A DNA stretch of 12,468 nucleotides from an uncultured Eubacteriales bacterium (lineage in GTDB: Bacteria; Bacillota; Clostridia; Oscillospirales; Ruminococcaceae): NCBI GenBank assembly GCA_900318545.1, contig ONLC01000035.1:1127-13594 (forward strand), in the 5' to 3' direction. The notes under the pieces are model-generated. The model worked only from the letters and a program-made list of their open reading frames with translations. It did no database searches and had not been told where the DNA came from. This document shows positions 1-7,406 of the stretch, one piece after another. The position numbers were made by a program, and so were the translations under genes. Position 1 is the first letter of the stretch; each line of letters starts with the position of its first letter.

Positions 1-68
1 GTGAGTATTTTCAGTTTGCGGACTGACATTTAACTGCATAAAGGGGCGTAAAGCCTCATATTAAATCA
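1..68. other. Leader at window edge; possible tail of an upstream gene
   Basis: Frame 1 is open from base 1 to a TAA at 31-33 (last residues IFSLRTDI) and could be the end of an upstream gene, but ten codons prove nothing. A small GGGGC-GTAAA-GCCTC hairpin (42-56) has no T run. I see no convincing promoter, so the promoter for the methyltransferase-rnf operon probably lies upstream of the window. Confidence 0.3.
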
Positions 69-83
69 ATGGGGGATAACGTT

Positions 84-734
84 ATGCTTGAAAGAATGGA
101 TTCCTTTTTTAACAGCAGAGCCGACAGCTACGACCGCACTGCTCTTGAGGAGACAGAGAGTGCAAATGAGTTCTATAAATTCACGGCTTTGCAGCTTCCG
201 AAAAAGGCAGGTGCAAGGGTGCTTGATCTTGGCTGCGGAACAGGACTGGAGCTTGAATACCTCTATGCGATAAACCCCGAAGCTGCCGTAACAGGTATTG
301 ATCTGTCACAGGGTATGCTCGATAAAATGAAAAGCAAATTCCCCGATAAAAAGCTCAGAGCTGTAAGAGGGTCTTTCTTTGACATCATTTTCGGTATAAC
401 TGCCTTTGACTGCATTGTTTCGGTAGAGGCTCTTCATCACTATACACTGAGGAGCAAGTCTGCCCTTTACAGAAGAGTAAGGCAGGCACTGAAGCACGGC
501 GGATATTTTATCCTGACGGACAGCTTTGCAGACTCCGAGCTTGAAGAGCGTAAGAACTTTGATGACCTTGACAGACTCAGGCACGAAGAGGGCATGGGCT
601 ATGATGTTATCTGCCATTATGATACTCCCCTGACGCTGGAGCACGAGCTTGAAGCACTCAGGAATGCGAACTTCTCAAAGGTAGAGGTCATTAAAAGCTG
701 GGGTGCTGTAAGCACTATAAAAGCGGAGCTATGA
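84..734 (+). CDS. Class I SAM-dependent methyltransferase
   Basis: Predicted cytoplasmic methyltransferase with an unknown acceptor. Numbered from the upstream ATG at 69, the SAM-binding motif I VLDLGCGTG lies at residues 51-59, the acidic end of strand 2 (VTGIDLS) at 74-80, and the post-strand-4 segment LKHGGYFILTDSF at 141-153. This is the normal layout of a small (about 216 residue) Methyltransf_25/ubiE-like protein. I prefer the ATG at 84 (MLERMDSFF) to the one at 69, because the only good ribosome site, GGGGGA at 71-76, sits eight or so bases before it and overlaps the earlier ATG. The stop is 22 bases before rnfC with no terminator between, so it is probably the first visible gene of the rnf operon. 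Family fold is sure; substrate, and any link to Rnf, are unknown. Confidence 0.85.
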   Translation: MLERMDSFFNSRADSYDRTALEETESANEFYKFTALQLPKKAGARVLDLGCGTGLELEYLYAINPEAAVTGIDLSQGMLDKMKSKFPDKKLRAVRGSFFDIIFGITAFDCIVSVEALHHYTLRSKSALYRRVRQALKHGGYFILTDSFADSELEERKNFDDLDRLRHEEGMGYDVICHYDTPLTLEHELEALRNANFSKVEVIKSWGAVSTIKAEL

Positions 735-756
735 TTTTCTCATCAAGGAGATTTTT

Positions 757-2058
757 ATGAAGATAAACGGCACAAAGCTAAAGCATAACAAGAATACGGC
801 TTCATGCGAGACTATTGATCTGCCTGTACCCGAAAGGGTCGTTATACCTATGGCTCAGAGCCTTGGAGGTGCCTGCGAGCCCTTGGTAAAAAAGGGCGAC
901 AGGGTGCTTGTCGGGCAGAAGATAGGCGACAGTGAGCAGATACTTTCCTGCCCTGTTCACTCGTCTGTTTCGGGAACTGTTACGGCTATAGGAGAGATCC
1001 TTATGGCGGCAGGCAGGAAATGCAAAACCGTTGAGATAGAAACTGACGGCAGGCAGGAGCTCTCCCCTGACATAAAGCCCCCGATGATAACAGATAAGAA
1101 GAGCCTTTGTGAGGCTCTTAGAGAATCGGGCTGCTGCGGACTGGGCGGTGCAGGCTTTCCGACGCACCTGAAGCTTAACTACAACGCAGAAAGACACCAC
1201 GTTGATACCCTCATAATCAACGCCGCTGAGTGCGAGCCATATATCACAAGCGACCACAGGGAAATGCTCGAGGACGCTGATAATGTGATCTCAGCTATCG
1301 CTCTTATTATGCAGACGCTGGATATAGACAATGCTTATATAGGTATTGAGAACAATAAGCCCGATGCTATCCGCCTTATGCAGGAAAAGGCAGCGAAGTA
1401 CGAGAATATAAATGTAAAGGTGCTGCGTTCCTCCTATCCGCAGGGTGCGGAGAAAACGCTCATCTATAATCTGATAGGGCGCACCGTCCGTGAGGGCGAG
1501 CTGCCTGCCGATCAGGGTGTTATTGTTATGAATGTTAGCACCGCAGGCTTTTTCGGAGGCTATGTAAAAAGCGGTATGCCGCTTATTTCAAGGCGTGTGA
1601 CCGTTGACGGAGATATTGTGTCAACGCCATGTAATGTGAGGGCTCTTATTGGAACGCCTGTTTCGGAGCTTCTGAAATTTGCCGATGCTCAGCTTGATGA
1701 TGCCGAAAGGATAATCTCGGGCGGCCCTATGATGGGCGTGTGCATCTATGATACCGAGCTGCCGACTATAAAGACTATGAACGGTCTGCTTGCATTCAGA
1801 AGACCGCAGATTAAAAAGAACGAGCTGCTTGAAAGCGGTCAGACTAACTGCATTCGCTGCGGACGCTGTATAAGGGTCTGTCCTATGGGGCTTATGCCGA
1901 CATATCTGGAGAAAGCCTACGACAAGAGAGACACCCACAGGCTTGAAAAGCTGAAAGTCGGGCTGTGTATAAGCTGCGGCTCATGCTCTTATGTGTGCCC
2001 TGCTAAAAGACCTCTGGCGGAGAAGAACCGCTTAGCTAAGAAATTACTCAGAAGATAG
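757..2058 (+). CDS. rnfC: Rnf complex subunit RnfC (NADH/FMN-binding, 2x[4Fe-4S])
   Basis: Peripheral cytoplasmic subunit of the ion-translocating ferredoxin:NAD+ oxidoreductase and the site of NAD(H) exchange. The 433 residues show an N-terminal RnfC barrel-type region (about 1-105). A glycine-rich flavin/nucleotide loop follows, GLGGAGFPTHLK at 128-139, with INAAECEPYI at 154-163. A SLBB-like region lies around 255-320. At the C-terminus are two ferredoxin motifs, C365-C368-C371-C375P and C404-C407-C410-C414P. These iron-sulfur motifs separate RnfC from NqrA, which lacks them. The length is typical of clostridial forms, shorter than the extended proteobacterial RnfC. AAGGAG at 745-750 precedes the ATG by six bases. 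The next gene, rnfD, starts 10 bases after the stop. Identification is firm. Confidence 0.97.
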   Translation: MKINGTKLKHNKNTASCETIDLPVPERVVIPMAQSLGGACEPLVKKGDRVLVGQKIGDSEQILSCPVHSSVSGTVTAIGEILMAAGRKCKTVEIETDGRQELSPDIKPPMITDKKSLCEALRESGCCGLGGAGFPTHLKLNYNAERHHVDTLIINAAECEPYITSDHREMLEDADNVISAIALIMQTLDIDNAYIGIENNKPDAIRLMQEKAAKYENINVKVLRSSYPQGAEKTLIYNLIGRTVREGELPADQGVIVMNVSTAGFFGGYVKSGMPLISRRVTVDGDIVSTPCNVRALIGTPVSELLKFADAQLDDAERIISGGPMMGVCIYDTELPTIKTMNGLLAFRRPQIKKNELLESGQTNCIRCGRCIRVCPMGLMPTYLEKAYDKRDTHRLEKLKVGLCISCGSCSYVCPAKRPLAEKNRLAKKLLRR

Positions 2059-2068
2059 GAGAAAGACA

Positions 2069-2998
2069 ATGCAAAAACTGACGGTAAGCCCCTCGCCTAA
2101 TGTCAGGAGCGGGACTACTACATCAAAAATAATGCTGCACGTTATGATAGGTCTTACTCCTGCACTGTTTATGTCTGTGTACTTCTTCGGAGGAAGAGCC
2201 CTTATGCTTACGGGCTGCTGTATGCTCTCGGCTATAGTCTGGGAGAGGCTTTGCAACATTGTTATGAAAAAACCAAACACAACGGGCGACCTGTCAGCCG
2301 CTGTCACGGGAATGATACTGGCGTTTAATCTGCCTGTTACGCTCCCCTACTGGATGGCTGTGATAGGCACCTTTGTGGCTATAGTTATTGTCAAGCAGCT
2401 TTTCGGAGGTCTCGGACAAAACTTCGCTAATCCTGCCGCTGTCGGAAGAATCGTGCTTATGCTCTCCTTCACAAGCGAAATGACAAAGTGGGCTATCCCC
2501 TTCTATAACCCTGACAAGATAGTTACGGGAGCTACTCCCCTTGCAACAAGAGCTCAGGACTACATAGACCTGTTCATCGGAAAGACAGCAGGCTGTCTCG
2601 GTGAGACCTCGGCGGCGGCATTGCTGCTCGGAGGAGTCTACCTCGTTATCATGAAGATAATCACTCCTCACGCTCCGCTTGCATTTATCGGCACTGTTTA
2701 TGTGTTCGGCTGGATATTCGATCAGGATCCGCTGTATCAGATACTGTCGGGCGGAGTTATGCTCGGTGCCGTATTTATGGCTACCGACTATGTGACTACT
2801 CCGATATCCTCAATTGGCAAGGTGATATTCGGTGTAGGCTGCGGCATTATCACCTGCGTTATACGCTTCTGGGGCTCTTATCCCGAGGGCGTTTCGTACT
2901 CGATACTGCTTATGAATATCATTACTCCATACATTGATATGGCAATACTTACAAAGCCCTTCGGAGCTGTTAAGCACAACGAGGAGGCGAAGTCATGA
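2069..2998 (+). CDS. rnfD: Rnf complex membrane subunit RnfD (covalent FMN)
   Basis: Integral membrane subunit of the Rnf pump, homologous to NqrB. The 309-residue protein is rich in hydrophobic helices (for example about 22-40, 45-65, 75-110, 183-200, 203-217, 225-240 and 252-268). It carries the flavinylation motif VTGATPLAT at 152-160, in which Thr156 is the expected covalent FMN acceptor, attached by ApbE through a phosphoester bond. Other family landmarks are FGGLGQNFANPAAVGR at 112-127 and MATDYVTTP at 237-245. AGGAG at 2057-2061 gives a good start at the ATG. Its stop overlaps the rnfG start (ATGA), which suggests translational coupling. Its place between rnfC and rnfG is the usual clostridial order. 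Confidence 0.96.
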   Translation: MQKLTVSPSPNVRSGTTTSKIMLHVMIGLTPALFMSVYFFGGRALMLTGCCMLSAIVWERLCNIVMKKPNTTGDLSAAVTGMILAFNLPVTLPYWMAVIGTFVAIVIVKQLFGGLGQNFANPAAVGRIVLMLSFTSEMTKWAIPFYNPDKIVTGATPLATRAQDYIDLFIGKTAGCLGETSAAALLLGGVYLVIMKIITPHAPLAFIGTVYVFGWIFDQDPLYQILSGGVMLGAVFMATDYVTTPISSIGKVIFGVGCGIITCVIRFWGSYPEGVSYSILLMNIITPYIDMAILTKPFGAVKHNEEAKS

Positions 2999-3555
2999 AA
3001 GAAAAACTCATGCCGCCGCTTGTGCTGACTATTATCTGCGTGGTGGTATCGGGTCTGCTGGCTCTTGCCTACAATGCGACCTATGTTGACCTCACAGGCG
3101 TTATGACAGACGAGCTCAGAGAAGGCTGTGAGAGCATCTTCGGCAAGGCTGACTACGAGATGCTCACCGAAGAAAAGAACGGAAAGAAAGCTCCCGTAAA
3201 CTTCGGGAACGAAAAGATAAACAGCATAATCATCGACCCCAAAACCTCAAACTGCGTTTTCGAGATAACTGAGGACGGCTACTCAAAGGGAGGACTGCAC
3301 CTGCTGATAGGGATTGACTATGCAGGTCAGGTCAGAGGGATAGAGTTTATATCCATCGGGGAGACTCCGGGGCTTGGAACCAAGGTGCAGAACGATGACT
3401 TTATCCATCAGTTCTTACAGGCTACTACCGAAACCAACATCGAGGGTCTTGACAATGTAACTGCGGCAACCTTCTCATCAAAGGGAATGAAGAGAGCTGT
3501 AAGAGAGTGCCTTGATGTATTCAATGAGAACAAGGAGGCGATCTACGGTGACTGA
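2995..3555 (+). CDS. rnfG: Rnf complex subunit RnfG (extracytoplasmic flavoprotein)
   Basis: Rnf subunit homologous to NqrC: one N-terminal transmembrane helix (about 8-27) and an extracytoplasmic FMN-binding domain. The family signature GETPGLGTKV is at 122-131. The expected ApbE flavinylation site reads D153-N-V-T156-A157-A158-T159-F-S-S, with Thr159 as the predicted FMN acceptor. The usual form is [S/T]-G-A-T, so here Ala157 replaces the conserved glycine. All other landmarks, including the aspartate three residues ahead of the first Thr, are kept, so I expect the subunit to be functional, but the change is unusual. The 186-residue length is normal. It overlaps rnfD at the start (ATGA) and rnfE at its 3' end. 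Confidence 0.95.
   Translation: MKEKLMPPLVLTIICVVVSGLLALAYNATYVDLTGVMTDELREGCESIFGKADYEMLTEEKNGKKAPVNFGNEKINSIIIDPKTSNCVFEITEDGYSKGGLHLLIGIDYAGQVRGIEFISIGETPGLGTKVQNDDFIHQFLQATTETNIEGLDNVTAATFSSKGMKRAVRECLDVFNENKEAIYGD
3532..3550 (+). promoter_or_regulatory. Ribosome site and GTG start of rnfE
   Basis: AAGGAGG at 3532-3538 lies inside the last codons of rnfG, nine bases before a GTG (3548-3550). This decides the rnfE start against the ATG at 3512. Translation of rnfE therefore begins inside the rnfG reading frame. Confidence 0.8.
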
Positions 3556-4243
3556 GCACTCAAACTGGTATGAGCTTACCAAGGGCATCATCAAAGAGAA
3601 CCCGAACCTTGTTACACTTCTCGGAATGTGCCCGACACTGGCGGTAACTACCCTTGCTTCAAACGGAATAGGTATGGGGCTTGCAACTACCTTTGTGCTT
3701 GTTTGCTCGAACCTTGTTATATCGCTTCTCAAAAATGTAATACCAAAGGCAGTAAGGCTGCCCTCTTACATTGTTATTATTGCAGGCTTTGTTACCCTTA
3801 TCGACTTTCTGATGAAGGGCTATCTGCCTGCACTTCATAAGGAGCTGGGATTGTTTCTCTCGCTTATTACGGTAAACTGCATTATTCTAGGGCGTGCCGA
3901 AGCCTTTGCAAGCAAGAACCCTGTGTTCAAGTCAGTGCTTGACGGGCTTGGTATGGGCATAGGCTTTACGCTGACACTCTTCTGCATGGGAAGCATAAGA
4001 GAGATACTCGGAACAGGCTCGTGGTTCGGGCTGACTATACCGTGGCTCTCGAAGCACCCTATGACTATCTTTATTATGCCTGCGGGAGGCTTTTTCGTGC
4101 TGGGCATACTTATTGCGATAGTCTGCAAGCTGAAGGACAGAAAGCCGCCTGCCGAGATAGGCTGTGCAGGCTGTCCGAGTGCGCAGTTCTGCTCCGACGA
4201 GGAGAAGCTCTCCTGTGAGAGAAAGGAGGCGGACGCTTTATGA
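3548..4243 (+). CDS. rnfE: Rnf complex membrane subunit RnfE
   Basis: Six-helix membrane subunit (NqrD homologue) that pairs with RnfA. I place the start at GTG 3548, giving 231 residues beginning (M)TEHSNWYELTKGI. AAGGAGG at 3532-3538 sits nine bases before it, and the WxxxxKGIxKENP opening matches the family. The longer frame from ATG 3512 would add basic residues encoded inside rnfG with no ribosome site. Cys28 in LGMCPTLAVT and Cys111 in TVNCIILGRAEAF are the conserved cysteines that, in characterised Rnf/Nqr complexes, share a [2Fe-2S] cluster with RnfA in mid-membrane. After the last helix (about 176-194) comes a polar tail with four cysteines (206, 209, 215, 223). The gene overlaps rnfG by eight bases and rnfA by four. 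Confidence 0.95.
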   Translation: MTEHSNWYELTKGIIKENPNLVTLLGMCPTLAVTTLASNGIGMGLATTFVLVCSNLVISLLKNVIPKAVRLPSYIVIIAGFVTLIDFLMKGYLPALHKELGLFLSLITVNCIILGRAEAFASKNPVFKSVLDGLGMGIGFTLTLFCMGSIREILGTGSWFGLTIPWLSKHPMTIFIMPAGGFFVLGILIAIVCKLKDRKPPAEIGCAGCPSAQFCSDEEKLSCERKEADAL

Positions 4244-4809
4244 GCTACATTCTTCTGATAGTAAGCTGTGTGTTCGTAAATAACATAGTGCTTTCGCAGT
4301 TTATGGGAATATGTCCGTTTCTGGGTGTTTCAAAGCAGATAAAGTCATCTGTGGGTATGGGTGCGGCTGTTATCTTTGTAATGGTTTGTGCAAGTGCCTG
4401 CACCTATCCTGTGTATAAGCTTCTTGAGCACTATGAGATAACGTATCTTAAAACTATCGCATTTATTCTTGTGATAGCACTGTTTGTTCAGCTTGTTGAG
4501 ATGGTACTCAAAAAAATGCTTCCGCCGCTTTACAGGGCTCTGGGTGTTTATCTGCCGCTGATCACTACAAACTGTGCGGTGCTGGGAGTTACTATCTCGA
4601 ACATTGACAATGGCTACGGCTTTCTGAAATCCATAACAAACGCCTTCGGAACAGGCGTTGCGTTTACTCTGGCACTGGTGCTTTTCAGCGGTGTGAGAGC
4701 AAGGATAGCTGACTGTGACTTTCCGAAAACATTCAGCGGAGCACCTGCGACGCTTATCGCTGCGGCTATCGTTTCGCTGAGCTTTATGGGCTTTTCGGGA
4801 ATAATCTGA
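4240..4809 (+). CDS. rnfA: Rnf complex membrane subunit RnfA
   Basis: Six-helix membrane subunit (NqrE homologue), related to RnfE by duplication and embedded in inverted topology. The 189-residue protein opens with SCVFVNNIVLSQFMGICPFLGVS (start of the motif at 9), containing the cluster cysteine Cys25. The second is Cys112 in ITTNCAVLGV (108-117). Together with RnfE Cys28 and Cys111 these are predicted to hold a [2Fe-2S] cluster that carries electrons across the membrane. The sequence FLKSITNAFGTGVAFTLALVLFSGVR (from 128) is also typical of the family. AAAGGAGG at 4222-4229 precedes the ATG, which overlaps the rnfE stop (ATGA). Length matches family norms. Confidence 0.97.
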   Translation: MSYILLIVSCVFVNNIVLSQFMGICPFLGVSKQIKSSVGMGAAVIFVMVCASACTYPVYKLLEHYEITYLKTIAFILVIALFVQLVEMVLKKMLPPLYRALGVYLPLITTNCAVLGVTISNIDNGYGFLKSITNAFGTGVAFTLALVLFSGVRARIADCDFPKTFSGAPATLIAAAIVSLSFMGFSGII

Positions 4810-4822
4810 CGGAGGGGAACGT

Positions 4823-5635
4823 ATGACGGTTTTAATACCGATCGCTATATTTGCGGCTCTGGGAGTTGTCTCGGGTGCTGCACTGACCGCTGCCTCGAAG
4901 ATATTCGAGGTGGAGGAGGATAAACGCATTACCGAGATAAATGACGCTCTGCCGCAGGCTAACTGCGGAGGCTGCGGATACTCGGGCTGTGCCGACTATG
5001 CAGCTGCTGTCGTTGAAAAGGGTGCCGAGTGCAGCCTTTGCCGTCCGGGCGGTGATGCAACTGCCGCAAGGATAGCCGCAATAATGGGAAAAGAAGCCCG
5101 TGACGTTGTGGAGCTTACAGCCTTCGTCCGCTGCAGCGGTGACTGCAACGCAACACCTACGAAATATCTTTATGACGGCATTCAGAGCTGTGCCGCCTGC
5201 AATATGTACTATAACGGAAGCAAGCTTTGCACGAGCGGCTGTCTTGGCTACGGAGACTGCGTTAATGTCTGTCCGACAGGTGCTGTCAGGATTAAAAACA
5301 GCATAGCCGTTGTTGACCACAGGCTCTGCATAGGCTGCGGGCTTTGTGCAACCGCCTGTCCGAACAAGCTTATTGCGATAAGACCTTCAACTCAGAAGGT
5401 AGAGGTGCTGTGCTCCTCAAAGGACACGGCAAAGGACACTAAAAAGATCTGTCCGAACGGCTGCGTGGGCTGCAGGCTCTGTGAAAAGAACTGCCCGTCT
5501 GAGGCTATAAAGGTCATAAACAACCATGCTGTAATAGACTATGACCTCTGTACCAACTGCGGCACCTGCGTTGAGGTATGCAAATTCGGAGCTGTGAAGG
5601 CTATTAATCACCTCGGTACTACCGAAACACTTTAA
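4823..5635 (+). CDS. rnfB: Rnf complex subunit RnfB (multi-cluster ferredoxin subunit)
   Basis: Entry point for electrons from reduced ferredoxin. The 270-residue protein has one N-terminal membrane helix (about 3-24). A cytoplasmic Fe4S domain follows with C48-C51-C56 (NCGGCGYSGC) and C73 in CRPGG. It then has four ferredoxin-like cysteine motifs: C136/C140/C146/C150P, C169/C172/C175/C179P, C214/C217/C220/C224P (with an extra C210) and C243/C246/C249/C253. This predicts about five [4Fe-4S] clusters. That is the long clostridial form, as opposed to the two-cluster ferredoxin end of E. coli RsxB. The spacer between the Fe4S domain and the first ferredoxin motif has further cysteines at 104, 108, 123 and 126. 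GGAGGGG at 4811-4817 supports the ATG. It is the last rnf gene and marks this as Rnf, not Nqr. Confidence 0.96.
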   Translation: MTVLIPIAIFAALGVVSGAALTAASKIFEVEEDKRITEINDALPQANCGGCGYSGCADYAAAVVEKGAECSLCRPGGDATAARIAAIMGKEARDVVELTAFVRCSGDCNATPTKYLYDGIQSCAACNMYYNGSKLCTSGCLGYGDCVNVCPTGAVRIKNSIAVVDHRLCIGCGLCATACPNKLIAIRPSTQKVEVLCSSKDTAKDTKKICPNGCVGCRLCEKNCPSEAIKVINNHAVIDYDLCTNCGTCVEVCKFGAVKAINHLGTTETL

Positions 5636-5678
5636 GCTTATCAGCACTGCTGAAAGCAAACAGAAGGAAAGCATTGAT

Positions 5679-7373
5679 ATGATAGAACTGTATTACTGGG
5701 TCATTCTTGTGATATCACTGGGATTGTCTCTTGTGTATGCCTTTTCGTGGCACAAGCATCTGGGCGTGCATTTTACGCTGATATTTATTCTTGTGCCTGT
5801 ATCAAATGTCGGGTATGCACTGTTTGCAAGTGCCCGCAGCCTTGAAACAGCGATAGCTGCAAATAAGGTCACCTACATAGGCGGATGCTACAATGCTCTG
5901 TTTATAATGCTCAGCGTATACAGTCTCTGCCACCTGAAAATAAACAAGTGGCTGAGAACGGGTCTCCTGACACTGGCTACGCTGTTTTTCATGTTCATAA
6001 TGACTATGGAGCGTCAGCAGTACTATTACAAGAGCCTGACCTTTGAGAGAAAAAACGGAGTCTCGCTGCTTCACAAGGAGTACGCCTTTGTACACAACCT
6101 GTTTTATGTGTTCGTAATAGGCTGCTTTATCGGCAGTATAGGCGGAATAATCTACAGCTATTTCAAAAAGAGAGATGCTTCACGTAAGATCATTTACCTG
6201 CTGATACTTCCGAACCTTGTATGCCTTATCGCCTTTTTCGGAGTAAGAAAGGTATTCCCGAATATCGAGCTCCTGCCTGCGGCTTATGCCTTTGCTCAGG
6301 TGATATATCTGCTCATTATGCACAGGGTCTGCCTTTACGATATTACAGACACTGCAATAGACTCGCTGGTTGAGAAGGGCGACACGGGATTTATCTCCTT
6401 TGATTTTCATTTTCATTACCTCGGCAGCAACGAAACTGCCAAGAACATCTTCCCCGAGCTTCGTGATCTGACAGTGGACAAGCCCGTAGGTGCAAACGAG
6501 AAGCTGCGTGATACCGCACTTGTATGGCTCAGGGATTTCAGAGAGGACAACAGCAAAAACAGCCTTCACTATGAGGTCGGGGATAAGAGCTATCTTGTAA
6601 ACATAAACTATCTGTTTGACGGCAGACAGAAAAGGGGCTATCAGTTCTTTATAACCGATGACACTCAGAATCAGCAGTACATTGCTCTGCTTGACTCATT
6701 CAACACCTCTCTGAAGGATGAGGTAGCTCAGAAAACACAGCATATCGTTGAGATGCACGACCAGTTTATTCTCGGTATGGCAACTATGGTCGAGAGCCGT
6801 GACAACTCCACAGGCGGCCATATCAGAAGAACAAGCGATGTTGTCCGTATGCTGGTGGAAGAGATCAGAAAGAACGATGTGTTCGGACTCAGTGACGAGT
6901 TCTGCAGGGCTATAATCAAGGCCGCACCTATGCACGACCTCGGAAAGATAGCCGTTGACGATGCTATTCTCAAAAAGCCCGGGCGGTTCACTCACGAGGA
7001 GTTTGGAAAGATGAAGGTACACGCCGCAGAGGGTGCGAACATCGTTCATAAGGTGCTTGAGGGTACTGACGATGACTACTTCCGCAATATTGCCGAGAAC
7101 GTTGCTCACTATCACCACGAACGCTGGGACGGCTCAGGCTATCCCGAGGGCTTGAAGGGCGAGGAAATACCTCTTGAAGCCCGTATCATGGCTGTAGCTG
7201 ATGTTTACGATGCACTCGTCAGCAAGAGAGTGTACAAGGAAAGAATGTCCTTCGAGCAGGCTGACAGCATAATTACCGAGGGCATGGGAAAGCACTTCGA
7301 CAAAAGGCTTGAGCCCTACTATCAGGCGGCAAGACCAAGGTTTGAGGAATACTACAGAACCGTTGACGCTTAA
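5679..7373 (+). CDS. 7TM membrane sensor with HD-GYP c-di-GMP phosphodiesterase domain
   Basis: Predicted membrane-bound cyclic-di-GMP hydrolase. The first 220 residues hold seven hydrophobic helices (about 5-23, 32-51, 66-84, 93-110, 139-160, 170-188, 199-216), resembling the 7TM sensor region found on some histidine kinases and diguanylate cyclases. A PAS-like segment spans about 225-330, followed by a short linker helix (340-358). The HD-GYP domain (about 361-550) has intact metal and catalytic motifs: HDLGK at 419-423, His448, HH at 479-480, GSGYPEGLKGEEIPLEARI from 485 with GYP at 487-489, and ADVYDAL from 507. It therefore looks active. There is no GGDEF or EAL domain. AAGGA at 5664-5668 precedes the ATG. 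The gene starts 43 bases after rnfB with no clear terminator between, so it may be cotranscribed with rnf. The signal it senses is unknown. Confidence 0.9.
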   Translation: MIELYYWVILVISLGLSLVYAFSWHKHLGVHFTLIFILVPVSNVGYALFASARSLETAIAANKVTYIGGCYNALFIMLSVYSLCHLKINKWLRTGLLTLATLFFMFIMTMERQQYYYKSLTFERKNGVSLLHKEYAFVHNLFYVFVIGCFIGSIGGIIYSYFKKRDASRKIIYLLILPNLVCLIAFFGVRKVFPNIELLPAAYAFAQVIYLLIMHRVCLYDITDTAIDSLVEKGDTGFISFDFHFHYLGSNETAKNIFPELRDLTVDKPVGANEKLRDTALVWLRDFREDNSKNSLHYEVGDKSYLVNINYLFDGRQKRGYQFFITDDTQNQQYIALLDSFNTSLKDEVAQKTQHIVEMHDQFILGMATMVESRDNSTGGHIRRTSDVVRMLVEEIRKNDVFGLSDEFCRAIIKAAPMHDLGKIAVDDAILKKPGRFTHEEFGKMKVHAAEGANIVHKVLEGTDDDYFRNIAENVAHYHHERWDGSGYPEGLKGEEIPLEARIMAVADVYDALVSKRVYKERMSFEQADSIITEGMGKHFDKRLEPYYQAARPRFEEYYRTVDA

Positions 7374-7374
7374 T

Positions 7375-7403
7375 AAAGGACGTACCTTTTCGGTACGTCC
7401 TTT
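7375..7403. terminator. Bidirectional intrinsic terminator between convergent genes
   Basis: A perfect 12-bp stem, AAAGGACGTACC (7375-7386) pairing with 7392-7403, encloses a five-base loop. It is followed by CGTTT on the plus strand and by TTTATT-like sequence on the minus strand. It sits between the stop of the HD-GYP gene (7373) and the stop of the SDR gene (7407), so it can end transcription from both sides. Confidence 0.85.
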
Positions 7404-7406
7404 CGT

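Noticed and set aside
3512..3547. N-terminal extension of RnfE from the ATG at 3512
   Set aside because: The extra residues are encoded inside rnfG with no ribosome site, while AAGGAGG is correctly placed for GTG 3548, where family similarity begins.
4345..4929. 194-codon minus-strand reading frame opposite rnfA/rnfB
   Set aside because: It lies entirely opposite the well-identified rnfA and rnfB genes, has no ribosome site of note, and its composition is that of a reverse shadow of hydrophobic coding sequence.
757..5635. Na+-translocating NADH:quinone oxidoreductase (Nqr) instead of Rnf
   Set aside because: RnfB with its ferredoxin motifs is present, RnfC carries two C-terminal [4Fe-4S] motifs, the order is CDGEAB, and there is no NqrF-like flavoprotein.
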